The notes beneath the pieces were generated by a model. That model was not told the DNA's origin. It did not search any database and was given only the letters and a program-made list of their open reading frames with translations. The position numbers and the translations under genes were made by a program. From Mesorhizobium sp. (GTDB lineage Bacteria; Pseudomonadota; Alphaproteobacteria; Rhizobiales; Rhizobiaceae): DNA of 64,000 nt. The stretch is taken from NCBI RefSeq assembly GCF_024710845.1, contig NZ_JANJTZ010000053.1, forward strand, positions 1 through 64,000, given 5' to 3'. Positions 38,410 to 48,007 of this stretch are shown piece after piece (the stretch's first letter is position 1; each line of letters starts with the position of its first letter).

Positions 38410-39609
38410 ATGGAAAAATCCTCCGAGATCGCCGTCGTCATCGTGGCCGCCGGCCGTGGCGAACGGGCCGGCAGCCCGGAAGCGGGTCCGAAGCAGTACC
38501 GCTCCATCGGCGGCGAGCCGATTATTCGCCATACGATCAGGCAATTTGCCGCTCATCCCTCAATCGACCGGATCGTCGTCGCCCTTCACCGCGACGACCG
38601 CGCTCTGTTTGACGAGGCCATCGGAACCGCCTTTGAGCGGGTTCTCACCGTCATCGGCGGCGCGACCCGTCAGGAATCGACCTTGTTCGCGCTGCGGGCG
38701 CTGGCCGACCGGCCTCCGGGGATCGTCCTGATCCATGACGCGGTGCGCCCCTTCGTCGACCGCCATCTCATCGATCATGTCATTTCGGTCGCATCGCAAG
38801 GCGTCGGCGCGCTCCCGGCCCTTGCAGTCACGGATACGCTGAAGCGGACTACGGACAGCGGTCTCGTTACGGTCGACCGCAGCATGCTGTACGCGGCGCA
38901 GACACCACAGGGCTTTCCGTACGCCGCAATCTTCGCGGCCCACGAGTCGGCCCATGCTGCCGGCCGCGCCGACTTCACTGATGACGCCGCGATTGCCGAG
39001 TGGGCGGGGCTGCCGGTTCGCCTCGTCCCGGGATCTCCGGACAATTTCAAGCTGACCCATCCACGGGACCTGACTGCGGCTGATGAGAAGCTCAATCGGG
39101 GCGCATCCAACTTCCCTGACGTGCGGACCGGTAACGGCTACGACGTTCATGCCTTCGAAGCTGGCGATTCGGTGATGCTGTGCGGCGTCCGCATCGCCCA
39201 CGACAAGAAGCTCTCCGGTCATTCGGATGCCGATGTCGGATTGCATGCGCTCACAGACGCGCTGCTGGCGACTTGCGGCGCGGGGGACATCGGCACGCAT
39301 TTCCCGCCCTCGGATCCGCAGTGGCGTGGGGTCGCGTCCCGCGTCTTCGTCGAACACGCAGCCCGGATCGTCCGCGCCCAGGGCGGCCGCATCGCCAATG
39401 CCGACGTGACGCTGATCTGCGAAGTGCCGAAGATCGGCCCGCATCGTGCGGCGATGACGGCGGAACTGTCGGCGATGCTCGGCATTACAGCGGACAGGAT
39501 CTCGATCAAGGCGACGACCAACGAGCGGCTGGGCTTCATCGGCCGCGAGGAGGGCATCGCCGCGATCGCGACCGCCAGCGTCGTCTATCCCGGGAGCCTG
39601 CCAGAATGA
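38410..39609 (+). CDS. ispDF: Bifunctional MEP cytidylyltransferase / MECDP synthase (IspDF)
   Basis: A 399-residue fusion, two steps of the methylerythritol-phosphate route to isoprenoids. IspD, about 1-230, shows [12 protein letters not shown] and HDAVRPFVD; IspF, about 240-399, shows [27 protein letters not shown] and the zinc/NDP-binding [18 protein letters not shown]. The fusion is normal in alphaproteobacteria. The ATG at 38410 fits the family start; the GTG at 38365 would add 15 residues. Its stop overlaps the next gene. Confidence 0.96.
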   Translation: MEKSSEIAVVIVAAGRGERAGSPEAGPKQYRSIGGEPIIRHTIRQFAAHPSIDRIVVALHRDDRALFDEAIGTAFERVLTVIGGATRQESTLFALRALADRPPGIVLIHDAVRPFVDRHLIDHVISVASQGVGALPALAVTDTLKRTTDSGLVTVDRSMLYAAQTPQGFPYAAIFAAHESAHAAGRADFTDDAAIAEWAGLPVRLVPGSPDNFKLTHPRDLTAADEKLNRGASNFPDVRTGNGYDVHAFEAGDSVMLCGVRIAHDKKLSGHSDADVGLHALTDALLATCGAGDIGTHFPPSDPQWRGVASRVFVEHAARIVRAQGGRIANADVTLICEVPKIGPHRAAMTAELSAMLGITADRISIKATTNERLGFIGREEGIAAIATASVVYPGSLPE

Positions 39610-40103
39610 CCGACCGCGCCGCGCTTGCCCGCACCTTCCTCGAGGCGTGCAAGGCACGCGGCATCCTTGTCGCGACCGCCGAGTCCTGCACGGGCGGCGG
39701 CATCATCGCGCTGATGACCGACCTGCCGGGATCGTCGACAATGGTGGACCGTGGCTTCGTCACCTATTCGAACGAGGCGAAGATGGACATGCTGGGCGTG
39801 CGCAAGGAGACGCTCGACCGTCACGGCGCCGTGTCCGAGGAGACTGCGCGCGAGATGGCCGAGGGCGCGCTCGCGCGGTCCCGCGCGGGCATCACCCTTG
39901 CGGTCACGGGTATCGCCGGACCGGATGGCGGATCGTCGGAGAAACCGGTCGGTCTGGTCTGGATCGGCGTCGCCGCCACCGGCGTTCCGACCGAGACGCG
40001 CCGCTACCTCTTCGGCAATCCGGGGCGCGACATCGTCCGGCGCGAAACGGGGATCGCAGCATTGCAGATGGGCATCGAAGCGCTGAAGCGCGGCGCGGGC
40101 TGA
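39606..40103 (+). CDS. pncC: Nicotinamide-nucleotide amidohydrolase (CinA C-terminal domain protein)
   Basis: A 165-residue protein made only of the CinA/PncC domain. The active site region [16 protein letters not shown] and the glycine-rich [20 protein letters not shown] are both clear. It hydrolyses NMN to nicotinate mononucleotide and ammonia, recycling NAD. It overlaps ispDF by four bases (ATGA), so the two are coupled. Convergent with ratA, with 7 bases between stops. Confidence 0.93.
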   Translation: MTDRAALARTFLEACKARGILVATAESCTGGGIIALMTDLPGSSTMVDRGFVTYSNEAKMDMLGVRKETLDRHGAVSEETAREMAEGALARSRAGITLAVTGIAGPDGGSSEKPVGLVWIGVAATGVPTETRRYLFGNPGRDIVRRETGIAALQMGIEALKRGAG

Positions 40104-40110
40104 TATCCGA

Positions 40111-40584
40111 TCAGACTGCCTGCGGGGCACCGGCGGGCCGGCCGTAGATTTCGTCCGCACGCTTCTCGAAGGCGCTCGCGAACATCCTGAAGGCGCGGTC
40201 GAACACGGCGCCCATCAAGGCGCCCAGCATACGGCTCTTGAATTCATAGTCGATGTCGAAGCCGACATCGCAGCCGCCCGCGGGCGCTGGCGCAAAGGTC
40301 CACAGGTTCCGCAGGTATTTGAACGGGCCGTCGAGGTATTTGACGTCGATGAGGAGGTCGTCGGGTTTCAGCACGACCTGGCTGGTGAAGGTCTCGCGGA
40401 TCGCCTTGTAGCCCACGCTCATGTCGGCAACGAGCACGGTTACCCCATCGCGCTCCTTGCGCGAGCGGACCGATAGCGCTTCGCACATCGGCAGGAACTG
40501 CGGGTATTTCTCCACGTCGGCGACGAGCGCGAACATCTGCTCGGGCGAATAGGGCACACGCCTGACGGTATCGAACTTCGGCAT
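40111..40584 (-). CDS. RatA/Coq10-like polyketide-cyclase/START protein
   Basis: A 157-residue SRPBCC-fold protein with the family motif RVPYSPEQMFALVADVEKYP and LPMCEALSV, then IDYEFKSRMLG. Coq10 homologues bind quinone in the membrane and help ubiquinone function; in E. coli the related RatA was described as a 70S-assembly inhibitor. In an alphaproteobacterium the Coq10-like role is more likely. It starts 12 bases after the lipA stop and is probably in the lipA operon. Confidence 0.85.
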   Translation of the reverse strand: MPKFDTVRRVPYSPEQMFALVADVEKYPQFLPMCEALSVRSRKERDGVTVLVADMSVGYKAIRETFTSQVVLKPDDLLIDVKYLDGPFKYLRNLWTFAPAPAGGCDVGFDIDYEFKSRMLGALMGAVFDRAFRMFASAFEKRADEIYGRPAGAPQAV

Positions 40585-40596
40585 GTCTGTCGGTCG

Positions 40597-41559
40597 TCAG
40601 GCCCGGCGGACGAGGTGCGCTTCACGCGCGGCGCGCAGGCGGGCGAAATCCTCGCCGGCATGGTGCGAGGAACGCGTCAGCGGGCTCGCCGCGACGAGCA
40701 GGAACCCCTTCGAATAGGCGACAGTCTCATAGGACTTGAACTCGTCCGGCGTCACGAAGGCCTTCACTGGATGGTGCTTCTTCGACGGCTGCAGGTATTG
40801 GCCGATGGTCAGGAAATCGACATCGGCCGAGCGCAGGTCGTCCATCAGCTGCAACACCTCGTTCCGCTCCTCGCCGAGCCCGACCATGATGCCGGACTTG
40901 GTGAACATCGACGGGTCGAGTTCCTTGACCCGCTGCAACAGACGGATCGAGTGGAAGTAGCGTGCGCCGGGACGCACGGTGAGATAGTTCGACGGCACCG
41001 TTTCCAGGTTGTGGTTGAACACGTCCGGCTTCGCCGCGACCACCATTTCGAGCGCGCCGTCCTTGCGCAGGAAGTCGGGCGTCAGGATCTCGATCGTCGT
41101 GCCGGGCGCCGCGGCGCGTATGGCGCGGATCGTCTCGGCGAAATGCTCGGCGCCGCCGTCGTCGAGATCGTCGCGGTCGACGGAGGTGATGACGACGTGG
41201 GTGAGGCCCATCTGCGCGACCGCGCGGCCGACGCTGTCGGGTTCGGAGCGGTCAAGTGCGTTGGGCCGGCCGGTCGCGACATTGCAGAACGAGCAGGCGC
41301 GCGTGCAGATCTCGCCCATGATCATGAAGGTCGCGTGCTTCTTGTCCCAGCACTCGCCGATGTTCGGACAGCCGGCCTCTTCGCACACCGTGACGAGATT
41401 GTTGGAGCGCACGATCTCGCGCGTCTCGGCATAGCCACGCGATGTCGGGGCCTTGACGCGGATCCAGTCGGGTTTGCGCATCACCTCCTGGTCGGGGCGA
41501 TGCGCCTTTTCCGGATGCCGCAGGCGCGGCTTGGCGATTGTGTCGATGACGGTGACCAT
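40597..41559 (-). CDS. lipA: Lipoyl synthase
   Basis: A 320-residue radical-SAM enzyme that inserts two sulfurs into octanoyl-E2. The auxiliary-cluster motif [12 protein letters not shown] (C-x4-C-x5-C) and the radical-SAM motif CTRACSFC (C-x3-C-x2-C) are complete. It matures lipoyl domains of the pyruvate dehydrogenase encoded just to the right, which explains the location. A terminator-like hairpin lies between it and the GlsB gene upstream. Confidence 0.97.
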   Translation of the reverse strand: MVTVIDTIAKPRLRHPEKAHRPDQEVMRKPDWIRVKAPTSRGYAETREIVRSNNLVTVCEEAGCPNIGECWDKKHATFMIMGEICTRACSFCNVATGRPNALDRSEPDSVGRAVAQMGLTHVVITSVDRDDLDDGGAEHFAETIRAIRAAAPGTTIEILTPDFLRKDGALEMVVAAKPDVFNHNLETVPSNYLTVRPGARYFHSIRLLQRVKELDPSMFTKSGIMVGLGEERNEVLQLMDDLRSADVDFLTIGQYLQPSKKHHPVKAFVTPDEFKSYETVAYSKGFLLVAASPLTRSSHHAGEDFARLRAAREAHLVRRA

Positions 41560-41634
41560 GCTTCTCCCGGTCGCGTTTCAACAGCGCCGTTCAACGAGGC
41601 GCAGTGGACATTTAGGCGCAACCGGACAAAAGCG

Positions 41635-41668
41635 AAAGGCCGCGGGAGCGAATGCCACCGCGGCCTTT
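41635..41668 (-). terminator. Intrinsic terminator after the GlsB/YeaQ gene
   Basis: An 11-bp perfect GC-rich stem, AAAGGCCGCGG (41635-41645) pairing with CCGCGGCCTTT (41658-41668) around a 12-base loop. On the minus strand it follows the stop at 41686 by about 17 bases and is trailed by TTTCGCTTTTGT. It separates the small membrane-protein genes from lipA. Confidence 0.7.
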
Positions 41669-41685
41669 GTGCATAGCTCGCAGTC

Positions 41686-41937
41686 TCAGCGACGGAACAG
41701 CCGCCCGATCGCGATCAGGATACAGGCGCCGATGAAGCCGGCGATCAGGTAGCCGATCCAGCCACCCATGACGATGCCAAACGCGCCCAGCAGCGCATTG
41801 GCGACAATCGCGCCGACGATGCCGAGGATGATGTTCATCAGCAAGCCCATATTGCTCTTCATGAACATCTCGGCCAGCCAACCGGCGACACCGCCAATGA
41901 TGATGGCTGCAATCCAGCCCACGCCCGCGTCTTCCAT
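41686..41937 (-). CDS. GlsB/YeaQ/YmgE-family small membrane protein
   Basis: An 83-residue inner-membrane protein with three hydrophobic helices and repeated glycine-rich motifs: GWIAAIIIGGVAGWLAEMF, MNIILGIVGAIVANALLG and IGYLIAGFIGACILIAIG. The family (transglycosylase-associated protein, DUF/pfam04226) is stress-linked but without a proven activity. It ends with a terminator, and a second family member lies just upstream. Confidence 0.88.
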   Translation of the reverse strand: MEDAGVGWIAAIIIGGVAGWLAEMFMKSNMGLLMNIILGIVGAIVANALLGAFGIVMGGWIGYLIAGFIGACILIAIGRLFRR

Positions 41938-42032
41938 AAGAATTCTCCAGTTTCTGCACCGGCGACAACCGCCACCGCGACAACGCGGCGGCGCGCTTCA
42001 GGTTCCGGCGACTGGAATGCGGATCGGGACGT

Positions 42033-42311
42033 TCAGCGGGCGCTTTGCGCCCTGCCCCAGATCCAGAGAATGACGATCGCGCCTGCGATGGCGACCACCA
42101 GATTGCCGAGAAAGCCGTAGAAGGCGATGCCGAGCAGGCCGGCGAGGGTTCCGCCGACGAAGGACCCGGCAATGCCGACAAGAATGTTGGTCAGTATGCC
42201 GTGATCACGGTTCATCGTCCGTTCGGCGACGTAGCCGGCCAGGAAGCCGATCAACAGCATGCCGAAGAAGCCGACGCCCGGCATGCCGAGAATTCCGTAG
42301 GTTGGTTCCAT
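42033..42311 (-). CDS. GlsB/YeaQ/YmgE-family small membrane protein (second copy)
   Basis: A 92-residue protein with the same three-helix plan as its neighbour (GFFGMLLIGFLAGYVAERTM, ILVGIAGSFVGGTLAGLLG and NLVVAIAGAIVILWIWG). The two are clearly paralogous but not near-identical, so an older duplication. It lies 35 bases from the lpdA stop on the same strand and may be cotranscribed with it. Function unknown. Confidence 0.85.
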   Translation of the reverse strand: MEPTYGILGMPGVGFFGMLLIGFLAGYVAERTMNRDHGILTNILVGIAGSFVGGTLAGLLGIAFYGFLGNLVVAIAGAIVILWIWGRAQSAR

Positions 42312-42346
42312 GCGACTGCTCCCTCGTGGTTCGGCCGGCTGCGCCG

Positions 42347-43789
42347 TTAGATGTTCAGCGCCTGGCCATAGGCGTCGAGCACGCTTTCCTTCATCGTCTC
42401 CGACAGCGTCGGATGCGGGAAGATCGCATGCATGAGTTCCGCCTCGGTCGTCTCCAGGTTCATGGCGACGACGAAGCCCTGGATGAGCTCGGTGACCTCC
42501 GCGCCGACCATGTGCGCGCCGAGGAGCTGGCCGGTCTTCTTGTCGAAGATCGTCTTGACCAGGCCCTGATCCTCGTCGAGCGCCACGGCCTTGCCGTTGG
42601 CGACGAAGGGGAAGCGGCCGACGCGGATGTCCAAACCCTTCTCCTTGGCCTTCGCCTCGGTGAGGCCGACCGACGCCACCTGCGGATTGCAGTAGGTGCA
42701 GCCCGGCACCAGCAGCCGGTCGAGCGGATGCGGGTGAAGCCCGGCGATCTTCTCGACGCAGACTACGCCCTCGTGTTCGGCCTTGTGCGCCAGCATCGGC
42801 GGCCCTGCGACGTCGCCGATGGCATAGATGCCGGGCACGCTGGTGCGGCAGTATTCGTCGATCTTGACGATGCCGCGCTCGGTGGCGACCCCGACCGCCT
42901 CGAGGCCGATGGTCTCGATGTTGGCCTGCACGCCGACGGCCGAGATCAGCCGGTCGGCTGTCAGCTTCTCGACCTTGCCGTCCTTCAGCTCGACATGCGC
43001 GGTGACCGAGTTCGCGCCCTTCTCGACCTTCGTTACCTTGGCCTCGAGCAGGAACTTGATGCCCTGTTTCTCGAAGCGCTTTTGCGCGAACTTCGAGATC
43101 TCGGCGTCCTCGACCGGCATGACGTTGGCCATCAGCTCGACCACGGTCACGTCGACGCCCATCGTGCGGTAGAAGCTGGCGAACTCGATGCCGATCGCGC
43201 CGGAGCCCATGACAATCAGCGACTTGGGCATCTCCTTCGGGCTCATCGCCTCGAAATAGGTCCAGATCAGCTTGCCGTCGGGCTCGATGCCGGGCAGCGC
43301 GCGCGGCCGGGCACCGGTGGCGATAATGATGTGCTTGGCGGTGTAGGTCCCTTCGCCCTTGGTGTTCTTCGGCGGCGGCACCTGCGGTTCCATCGGCTTC
43401 TTGGTCGTCTTGGAGACGACGATTTCGTTCGGCTTGGTGATTTTCGCCTCGCCCCAGATGACGTCGACCTTGTTCTTCTTCATCAGGATGCCGACGCCGC
43501 CATTCATCCGCGCGGCAATGCCGCGCGAGCGCGCGACGATAGCCGCTAGGTCGGGCGTCACCTTACCCTCGATCTTGAGGCCGTAGTCGGTCGCGTGCTC
43601 GGCATAGTGCATGATCTCGGCCGAGCGCAGCAGCGCCTTCGTCGGAATGCAGCCCCAGTTGGAGCAGATGCCGGCAAGGTGTTCGCGTTCGACAACGGCG
43701 GTCTTCAGGCCGAGCTGCGCGGCGCGGATTGCTGCGACATAGCCGCCAGGACCGGCGCCGATGATGATCACGTCGTAGGATTCAGCCAT
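42347..43789 (-). CDS. lpdA: Dihydrolipoyl dehydrogenase (E3)
   Basis: A 480-residue FAD enzyme that reoxidises the dihydrolipoyl arm of the E2 subunit. The FAD motif GAGPGGYVAAIRAAQLG and the redox disulfide CSNWGCIPTKALL are near the N-terminus, the NAD motif GSGAIGIEFASFY is in the middle, and the C-terminal HAIFPHPTLSE holds the active-site His-Glu pair. Last enzyme gene of the pdhA-pdhB-pdhC-lpdA cluster, though SGNH-hydrolase and membrane-protein genes intervene between it and pdhC. Confidence 0.97.
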   Translation of the reverse strand: MAESYDVIIIGAGPGGYVAAIRAAQLGLKTAVVEREHLAGICSNWGCIPTKALLRSAEIMHYAEHATDYGLKIEGKVTPDLAAIVARSRGIAARMNGGVGILMKKNKVDVIWGEAKITKPNEIVVSKTTKKPMEPQVPPPKNTKGEGTYTAKHIIIATGARPRALPGIEPDGKLIWTYFEAMSPKEMPKSLIVMGSGAIGIEFASFYRTMGVDVTVVELMANVMPVEDAEISKFAQKRFEKQGIKFLLEAKVTKVEKGANSVTAHVELKDGKVEKLTADRLISAVGVQANIETIGLEAVGVATERGIVKIDEYCRTSVPGIYAIGDVAGPPMLAHKAEHEGVVCVEKIAGLHPHPLDRLLVPGCTYCNPQVASVGLTEAKAKEKGLDIRVGRFPFVANGKAVALDEDQGLVKTIFDKKTGQLLGAHMVGAEVTELIQGFVVAMNLETTEAELMHAIFPHPTLSETMKESVLDAYGQALNI

Positions 43790-43798
43790 ATCGATCTC

Positions 43799-44437
43799 CT
43801 AAAGTCCCAGCATGACGCGGACAATCGGCTCCAGCCCGCGCCCGATCGCGCGCGTGTTGGCCGCGTCCAGATGCACGCCGTCCAGCGGCGAGGCCTTCGC
43901 GACCGACGCGGCGTCGAAGAAACCGCAGCCGGCAAGGTCGGCGAGGTCCGAATAGAGGCTCGCCAGCATTGCCGACTGCGCGACACCGCCCTCGAACATG
44001 GCGGCGAAGTCCGGATCGCCGGTGTCGCACAGCGGCGGCGGCGCGACGATGAGGATGTCCGGCGCATCCTCGCCCAGCGGATAGGCGTGGCCGCGCGCGA
44101 TGTCGATGAGCCGCTGCATGCCCTGCTTGGCCGCGATGGCCCGCCCCGCGATCCACGGTTTCATGTCGTTTGCGCCAAGGAAAAGGATGAGCAGGTCTAT
44201 CGGCGAATGGGTCGTCAGGATCGTGGGCAGCAGCCGCGCGCCGTTGCGGTCCGCCGAGCCGAGATGGTCGTCGAAGGCAGTGGTGCGGCCGTTCAGCCCT
44301 TCGGCGATCACCGTGACGTCGGAACCGAGTCCGGCCTGCAGCACGCTCGGCCAGCGATCGGCGAAGGCGTGGCGGCCCGGCCCATTCGGATCGTAGCCCC
44401 AGGTCAGCGAGTCGCCGTAGCACAGCACGGTCTTCAT
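43799..44437 (-). CDS. SGNH-family esterase/lipase
   Basis: A 212-residue GDSL hydrolase. The nucleophile motif is CYGDSLTWGYD with Ser10, the oxyanion Gly is in EGLNGRTTAFDD, the Asn is in FLGANDMKP (Asn90), and the catalytic Asp/His are in DGVHLDAA near the end. All four SGNH blocks are present. No signal peptide, so it is probably cytoplasmic. The substrate is unknown; acyl or carbohydrate esters are typical for the family. It overlaps the upstream membrane-protein gene by four bases and lies 9 bases from lpdA. Confidence 0.9.
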   Translation of the reverse strand: MKTVLCYGDSLTWGYDPNGPGRHAFADRWPSVLQAGLGSDVTVIAEGLNGRTTAFDDHLGSADRNGARLLPTILTTHSPIDLLILFLGANDMKPWIAGRAIAAKQGMQRLIDIARGHAYPLGEDAPDILIVAPPPLCDTGDPDFAAMFEGGVAQSAMLASLYSDLADLAGCGFFDAASVAKASPLDGVHLDAANTRAIGRGLEPIVRVMLGL

Positions 44438-44868
44438 ACAGTCGCTCCCGGGCCGCGGCCGAACAACATGGGCACAGGCGCCGGACGCGACCGCCAGCGG
44501 AACACCAACCACTGGACGAGCACCACTACCGCACTGCTGCCGAAGATGCCGACATAGAGCTGGACGCCTCGCCAGGCGGACGCGAGCGTCCCGTTGACGA
44601 AGAGTTCGAACACCGACAGCGCTGCGAACAGCAGCACCAGCAGCGCGAACGTGACGAAGGCGACACGATTGATCGCCCGCGCGGGCACGGGCCGGGTGGA
44701 GGCGACCAGGAAAAGAACCGCCGCGCCCAGCCCTGCCAGCGGGATCGCCATAAAGGCGAGGATGAACGACTCGTCGCCCCTTGCCCAGTCGGCGATCAGG
44801 GTCGCCGCCGCCGAGCCGCCCAGCCAGGACAGGATCAATGCGAGGACGATAGTGACGACGAGGCGCAT
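44434..44868 (-). CDS. Hypothetical membrane protein, four helices
   Basis: A 144-residue protein with about four hydrophobic segments (residues 3-25, 36-58, 68-90 and 103-125). No family recognised. It starts 3 bases after pdhC and its stop overlaps the SGNH gene start (ATGA). It is thus wedged in a coupled pdhC-orf-SGNH-lpdA string, suggesting co-expression with pyruvate dehydrogenase but no proof of function. Confidence 0.65.
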   Translation of the reverse strand: MRLVVTIVLALILSWLGGSAAATLIADWARGDESFILAFMAIPLAGLGAAVLFLVASTRPVPARAINRVAFVTFALLVLLFAALSVFELFVNGTLASAWRGVQLYVGIFGSSAVVVLVQWLVFRWRSRPAPVPMLFGRGPGATV

Positions 44869-44871
44869 GGC

Positions 44872-46260
44872 CTAGACCAGCATCGCCATCGGATTTTCGA
44901 TATAGCGCTTGAAGGCGACCGCGAGTTCGGCTCCCAGCGCGCCGTCGATGACGCGATGGTCGAAGGCGAAGGTCGCGGTCATCACCGTGGCGATGGCGAT
45001 CTCCTTGCCTTTCACCACCGGCTTCTCGATGCCGGCGCCGATCGAGACGATCGAGGCATGCGGCGGGTTGATGATCGAGGTGAAATTCGACACGCCGAAC
45101 ATGCCGAGATTGGACACGGCGGTCGACCCGCCCTGGTATTCCTCGGGCTTGAGCTTCTTGTCGCGGGCGCGCTTGGCCAGGTCCTTCATCTCGTTGGAGA
45201 TGACGGACAACGTTTTTTGCTCGGCCTTGCGGACGATGGGGGTGATGAGCCCGTCGGGGATTGCCACCGCCACGCCGACATCGGCGGTTTTGTGGAAGAC
45301 CCGCGCCGCGCTCGTCCACGACGCGTTGGCGGCCGGAACGTCACGCAGCGCCAGCGCCAGCGCCTTGATGATGAAGTCGTTGACCGACAGCTTGAACGCC
45401 GGAACGTCGCCCTTCTCCGTCTTGGTCACCGGCGCGGAGCGGTTGATCTCCTCGCGCAATTTGAGCAACGTGTCGATCGTGCAGTCCATCGACAGCAGGT
45501 AGGCCGGGATCGTCTGGTGGGACTCCGTCAGCCGGCTCGCGATCGTCTTGCGCATGTTGTCATGCGGCTTGAGCTCGTAAGAGCCCTCGGCGAAGAGCTT
45601 CAACACCGTTTCGTCGGACATTGGCTTGGCGGCGGGAGCTGCCGCAGCCGGCGCGCCGGCCGGTGCGGGAGGCGCGGCAGGGGCGGCCTTCTTCGCGCCG
45701 CCGCCGGCGATCGCAGCTTCGACGTCGGCCTTCACCACGCGGCCGTGCGGACCGGAGCCGGAGACGGCGGAGACGTCCACGCCGGCATCCTTGGCGATGC
45801 GGCGGGCAAGCGGCGAGGCAAAAGTGCGTTCGCCGGAAACCGAAGCGCTCGGTTGTGAAGCAGCCGGTGTGGCTTCCGGCTTCGCTGTCGGGGCCTCGGC
45901 CTTCGGTGCTTCAACCTTTGGCGCCTCTGTCTTGGCAGGCTCGGCTTTGGCGGTCTCAGCCTTGGCCTCAGCCTTAGCCGGCGTAGCGCCACCCTTAGCG
46001 GCCGCGCCGACATCCTCTCCCTCGCCGGCTAGGATCGCGATCACCGCGTTGACCTTCACGCCCTCGGTACCCGCCGGCACGACAAGCTTGGCCACGGTGC
46101 CTTCGTCAACGGCCTCGACCTCCATCGTAGCCTTGTCGGTTTCGATCTCGGCGATGACGTCGCCGGGCGAGACCTTGTCGCCCTCCTTGACCAGCCACTT
46201 GGCGAGATTGCCCTCCTCCATCGTGGGCGAGAGGGCCGGCATGGTGATGTTGATGGGCAT
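44872..46260 (-). CDS. pdhC: Dihydrolipoamide acetyltransferase (pyruvate dehydrogenase E2)
   Basis: A 462-residue protein with one N-terminal lipoyl domain (lipoyl Lys in [11 protein letters not shown]), a long Ala/Pro/Lys-rich flexible linker, a peripheral-subunit-binding domain (SPLARRIAKDAGVD) and a C-terminal catalytic domain ending HRVIDGALGAELAVAF, which contains the His-Asp-Gly active site. It transfers acetyl groups to CoA and forms the core of the complex. Encoded after pdhB with 10 bases between. Confidence 0.97.
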   Translation of the reverse strand: MPINITMPALSPTMEEGNLAKWLVKEGDKVSPGDVIAEIETDKATMEVEAVDEGTVAKLVVPAGTEGVKVNAVIAILAGEGEDVGAAAKGGATPAKAEAKAETAKAEPAKTEAPKVEAPKAEAPTAKPEATPAASQPSASVSGERTFASPLARRIAKDAGVDVSAVSGSGPHGRVVKADVEAAIAGGGAKKAAPAAPPAPAGAPAAAAPAAKPMSDETVLKLFAEGSYELKPHDNMRKTIASRLTESHQTIPAYLLSMDCTIDTLLKLREEINRSAPVTKTEKGDVPAFKLSVNDFIIKALALALRDVPAANASWTSAARVFHKTADVGVAVAIPDGLITPIVRKAEQKTLSVISNEMKDLAKRARDKKLKPEEYQGGSTAVSNLGMFGVSNFTSIINPPHASIVSIGAGIEKPVVKGKEIAIATVMTATFAFDHRVIDGALGAELAVAFKRYIENPMAMLV

Positions 46261-46270
46261 GGCGTGCTCC

Positions 46271-47689
46271 TCAGCTCCTATACGTCACAGCCTTCACCGC
46301 CTCGATTACCTCGGCGACATTCGGCAGCGCGAGCTTTTCGAGGTTGGCGGCGTAGGGCATCGGCACGTCCTTGCCGGCGATGGTGATCACCGGAGCGTCG
46401 AGAAAGTCGAAGGCGCGCTGCGACACCTGATTGGCGATGTAGTCTCCGACTGAGGATTGCGGGAACCCTTCCTCGACCACGACCAGCCGGTTGGTCTTCT
46501 TCACGGACGCAATGACCGTCTCCAAGTCCATCGGGCGGATCGTGCGCAGGTCGATGATCTCGCAATCGATTCCCATGCCGCGCAGTTCGGCCTCAGCCTT
46601 GACGAGATAGGTCATGCCGATGCCGAACGAGACCATGGTCACGTCCTTGCCCGTCTTGTGGATGCGCGCCTTACCGATCGGCAGGACATAGTCGAGCTTC
46701 GGCACGTCGAATGTCTGGCCGTAGAGGATCTCGTTTTCCAGGAAGATCACCGGGTTCGGATCGCGGATCGCGGCCTTGAGCAGGCCTTTGGCGTCGGCCG
46801 CCGTATAGGGCTGGATGACCTTGAGGCCCGGCACATGGCTGTACCAGGCCGCATAGTCCTGGCTGTGCTGCGCGCCGACGCGGGCGGCTGCGCCATTGGG
46901 GCCGCGGAAGACGATCGGCGCGCCCATCTGGCCGCCGGACATGTAGAGCGTCTTGGCGGCCGAATTGATGATCTGGTCGATCGCCTGCATGGCGAAGTTG
47001 AAGGTCATGAACTCGACAATCGGCTTCAGCCCCGCCATCGCGGCGCCCACACCGACGCCGGCAAAGCCGTGCTCGGTGATCGGCGTGTCGACGACCCTCT
47101 TGGCGCCGAACTCCTGCAAGAGCCCCTGCGTGATCTTGTAGGCGCCCTGGTACTCGGCGACCTCCTCGCCCATGATGAAGACGTCCGCGTCGCGGCGCAT
47201 TTCCTCGGCCATGGCGTCGCGCAGCGCCTCGCGCACAGTGGTCGGGACCATTTCGGTGCCGGCCGGGATGTCGGGATCTGCCGATGCCTCGGTCTTGGGC
47301 GCGGCAGGAACCTTCGCGACCTCCTTCGCAGCGGAGGGCTCGGCCGACGCCTCGCGTGCCTTGCCGCCGGCATCGTCGGCGGGCGCCGCTTCTGGCTTCG
47401 CCTCAGCCTTGGCGGGCTTGGCCGCGCCGATGTCGCTTGTGCTTTCGCCCTCCTGCAGCAGAATCGCGATCGGCGTGTTGACCTTTACGCCCTCCGTGCC
47501 GGCGGCGATCAGGATCTTGCCGAGCGTGCCTTCGTCGACGGCCTCGACTTCCATCGTCGCCTTGTCGGTCTCGATCTCGGCAATGACGTCGCCTGCAGCG
47601 ACTTTGTCGCCCTCGTTCTTCAGCCATTTGGCGAGATTGCCCTCCTCCATGGTCGGCGAGAGTGCGGGCATCAGGATTTCGATCGGCAT
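46271..47689 (-). CDS. pdhB: Pyruvate dehydrogenase E1 beta subunit with N-terminal lipoyl domain
   Basis: A 472-residue protein whose first about 80 residues form a lipoyl domain nearly identical in plan to that of PdhC ([16 protein letters not shown]), joined by an Ala/Lys-rich linker to the E1-beta transketolase-like domain (about 145-472, with [20 protein letters not shown] and [17 protein letters not shown]). The lipoyl extension on E1 beta is typical of alphaproteobacteria. The ATG at 47689 was preferred to upstream codons at 47842 that have no homology. Confidence 0.96.
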   Translation of the reverse strand: MPIEILMPALSPTMEEGNLAKWLKNEGDKVAAGDVIAEIETDKATMEVEAVDEGTLGKILIAAGTEGVKVNTPIAILLQEGESTSDIGAAKPAKAEAKPEAAPADDAGGKAREASAEPSAAKEVAKVPAAPKTEASADPDIPAGTEMVPTTVREALRDAMAEEMRRDADVFIMGEEVAEYQGAYKITQGLLQEFGAKRVVDTPITEHGFAGVGVGAAMAGLKPIVEFMTFNFAMQAIDQIINSAAKTLYMSGGQMGAPIVFRGPNGAAARVGAQHSQDYAAWYSHVPGLKVIQPYTAADAKGLLKAAIRDPNPVIFLENEILYGQTFDVPKLDYVLPIGKARIHKTGKDVTMVSFGIGMTYLVKAEAELRGMGIDCEIIDLRTIRPMDLETVIASVKKTNRLVVVEEGFPQSSVGDYIANQVSQRAFDFLDAPVITIAGKDVPMPYAANLEKLALPNVAEVIEAVKAVTYRS

Positions 47690-47705
47690 CTGGATCTCCA
47701 GGAGT

Positions 47706-47990
47706 TCAGCTGGATGCGGCGGTGTTGGGGGCGAGTGCGAGGGTCGTCGCGATTGCGGCGAGCACGCATGCGAAGAAGACGAGAAAGGCTTTGCGATAGC
47801 GGGCAACCGGCGCTCGCGACGCGGGACCAATTCGACCCTCAATCGCGCTGAAACGCCACCAGCCGAGGTCCATCAGCGTTGCGAAACGGCCGCCCGAAGG
47901 CGCGCGACCGAGAATCGTCACGGCGCTCGCCGCGGCGACCAGCCAAGCGGCGACGGCGAGGATCGCGAGAAGGACGAAAAACGCCTGCAC
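47706..47990 (-). CDS. Small membrane protein between pdhA and pdhB
   Basis: A 94-residue protein with two hydrophobic segments (about residues 1-22 and 68-88) and a charged loop between them ([13 protein letters not shown]). It starts at a GTG preceded by a strong GGGAGGA site at 47997-48003, and the frame is open through pdhA on the same strand, which hides it. It is inside the pdh operon between the E1 alpha and E1 beta genes. No family recognised, but a similar small gene occurs at this place in relatives I recall. Confidence 0.7.
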   Translation of the reverse strand: MQAFFVLLAILAVAAWLVAAASAVTILGRAPSGGRFATLMDLGWWRFSAIEGRIGPASRAPVARYRKAFLVFFACVLAAIATTLALAPNTAASS

Positions 47991-48007
47991 GGCGCGTCCT
48001 CCCGGTC

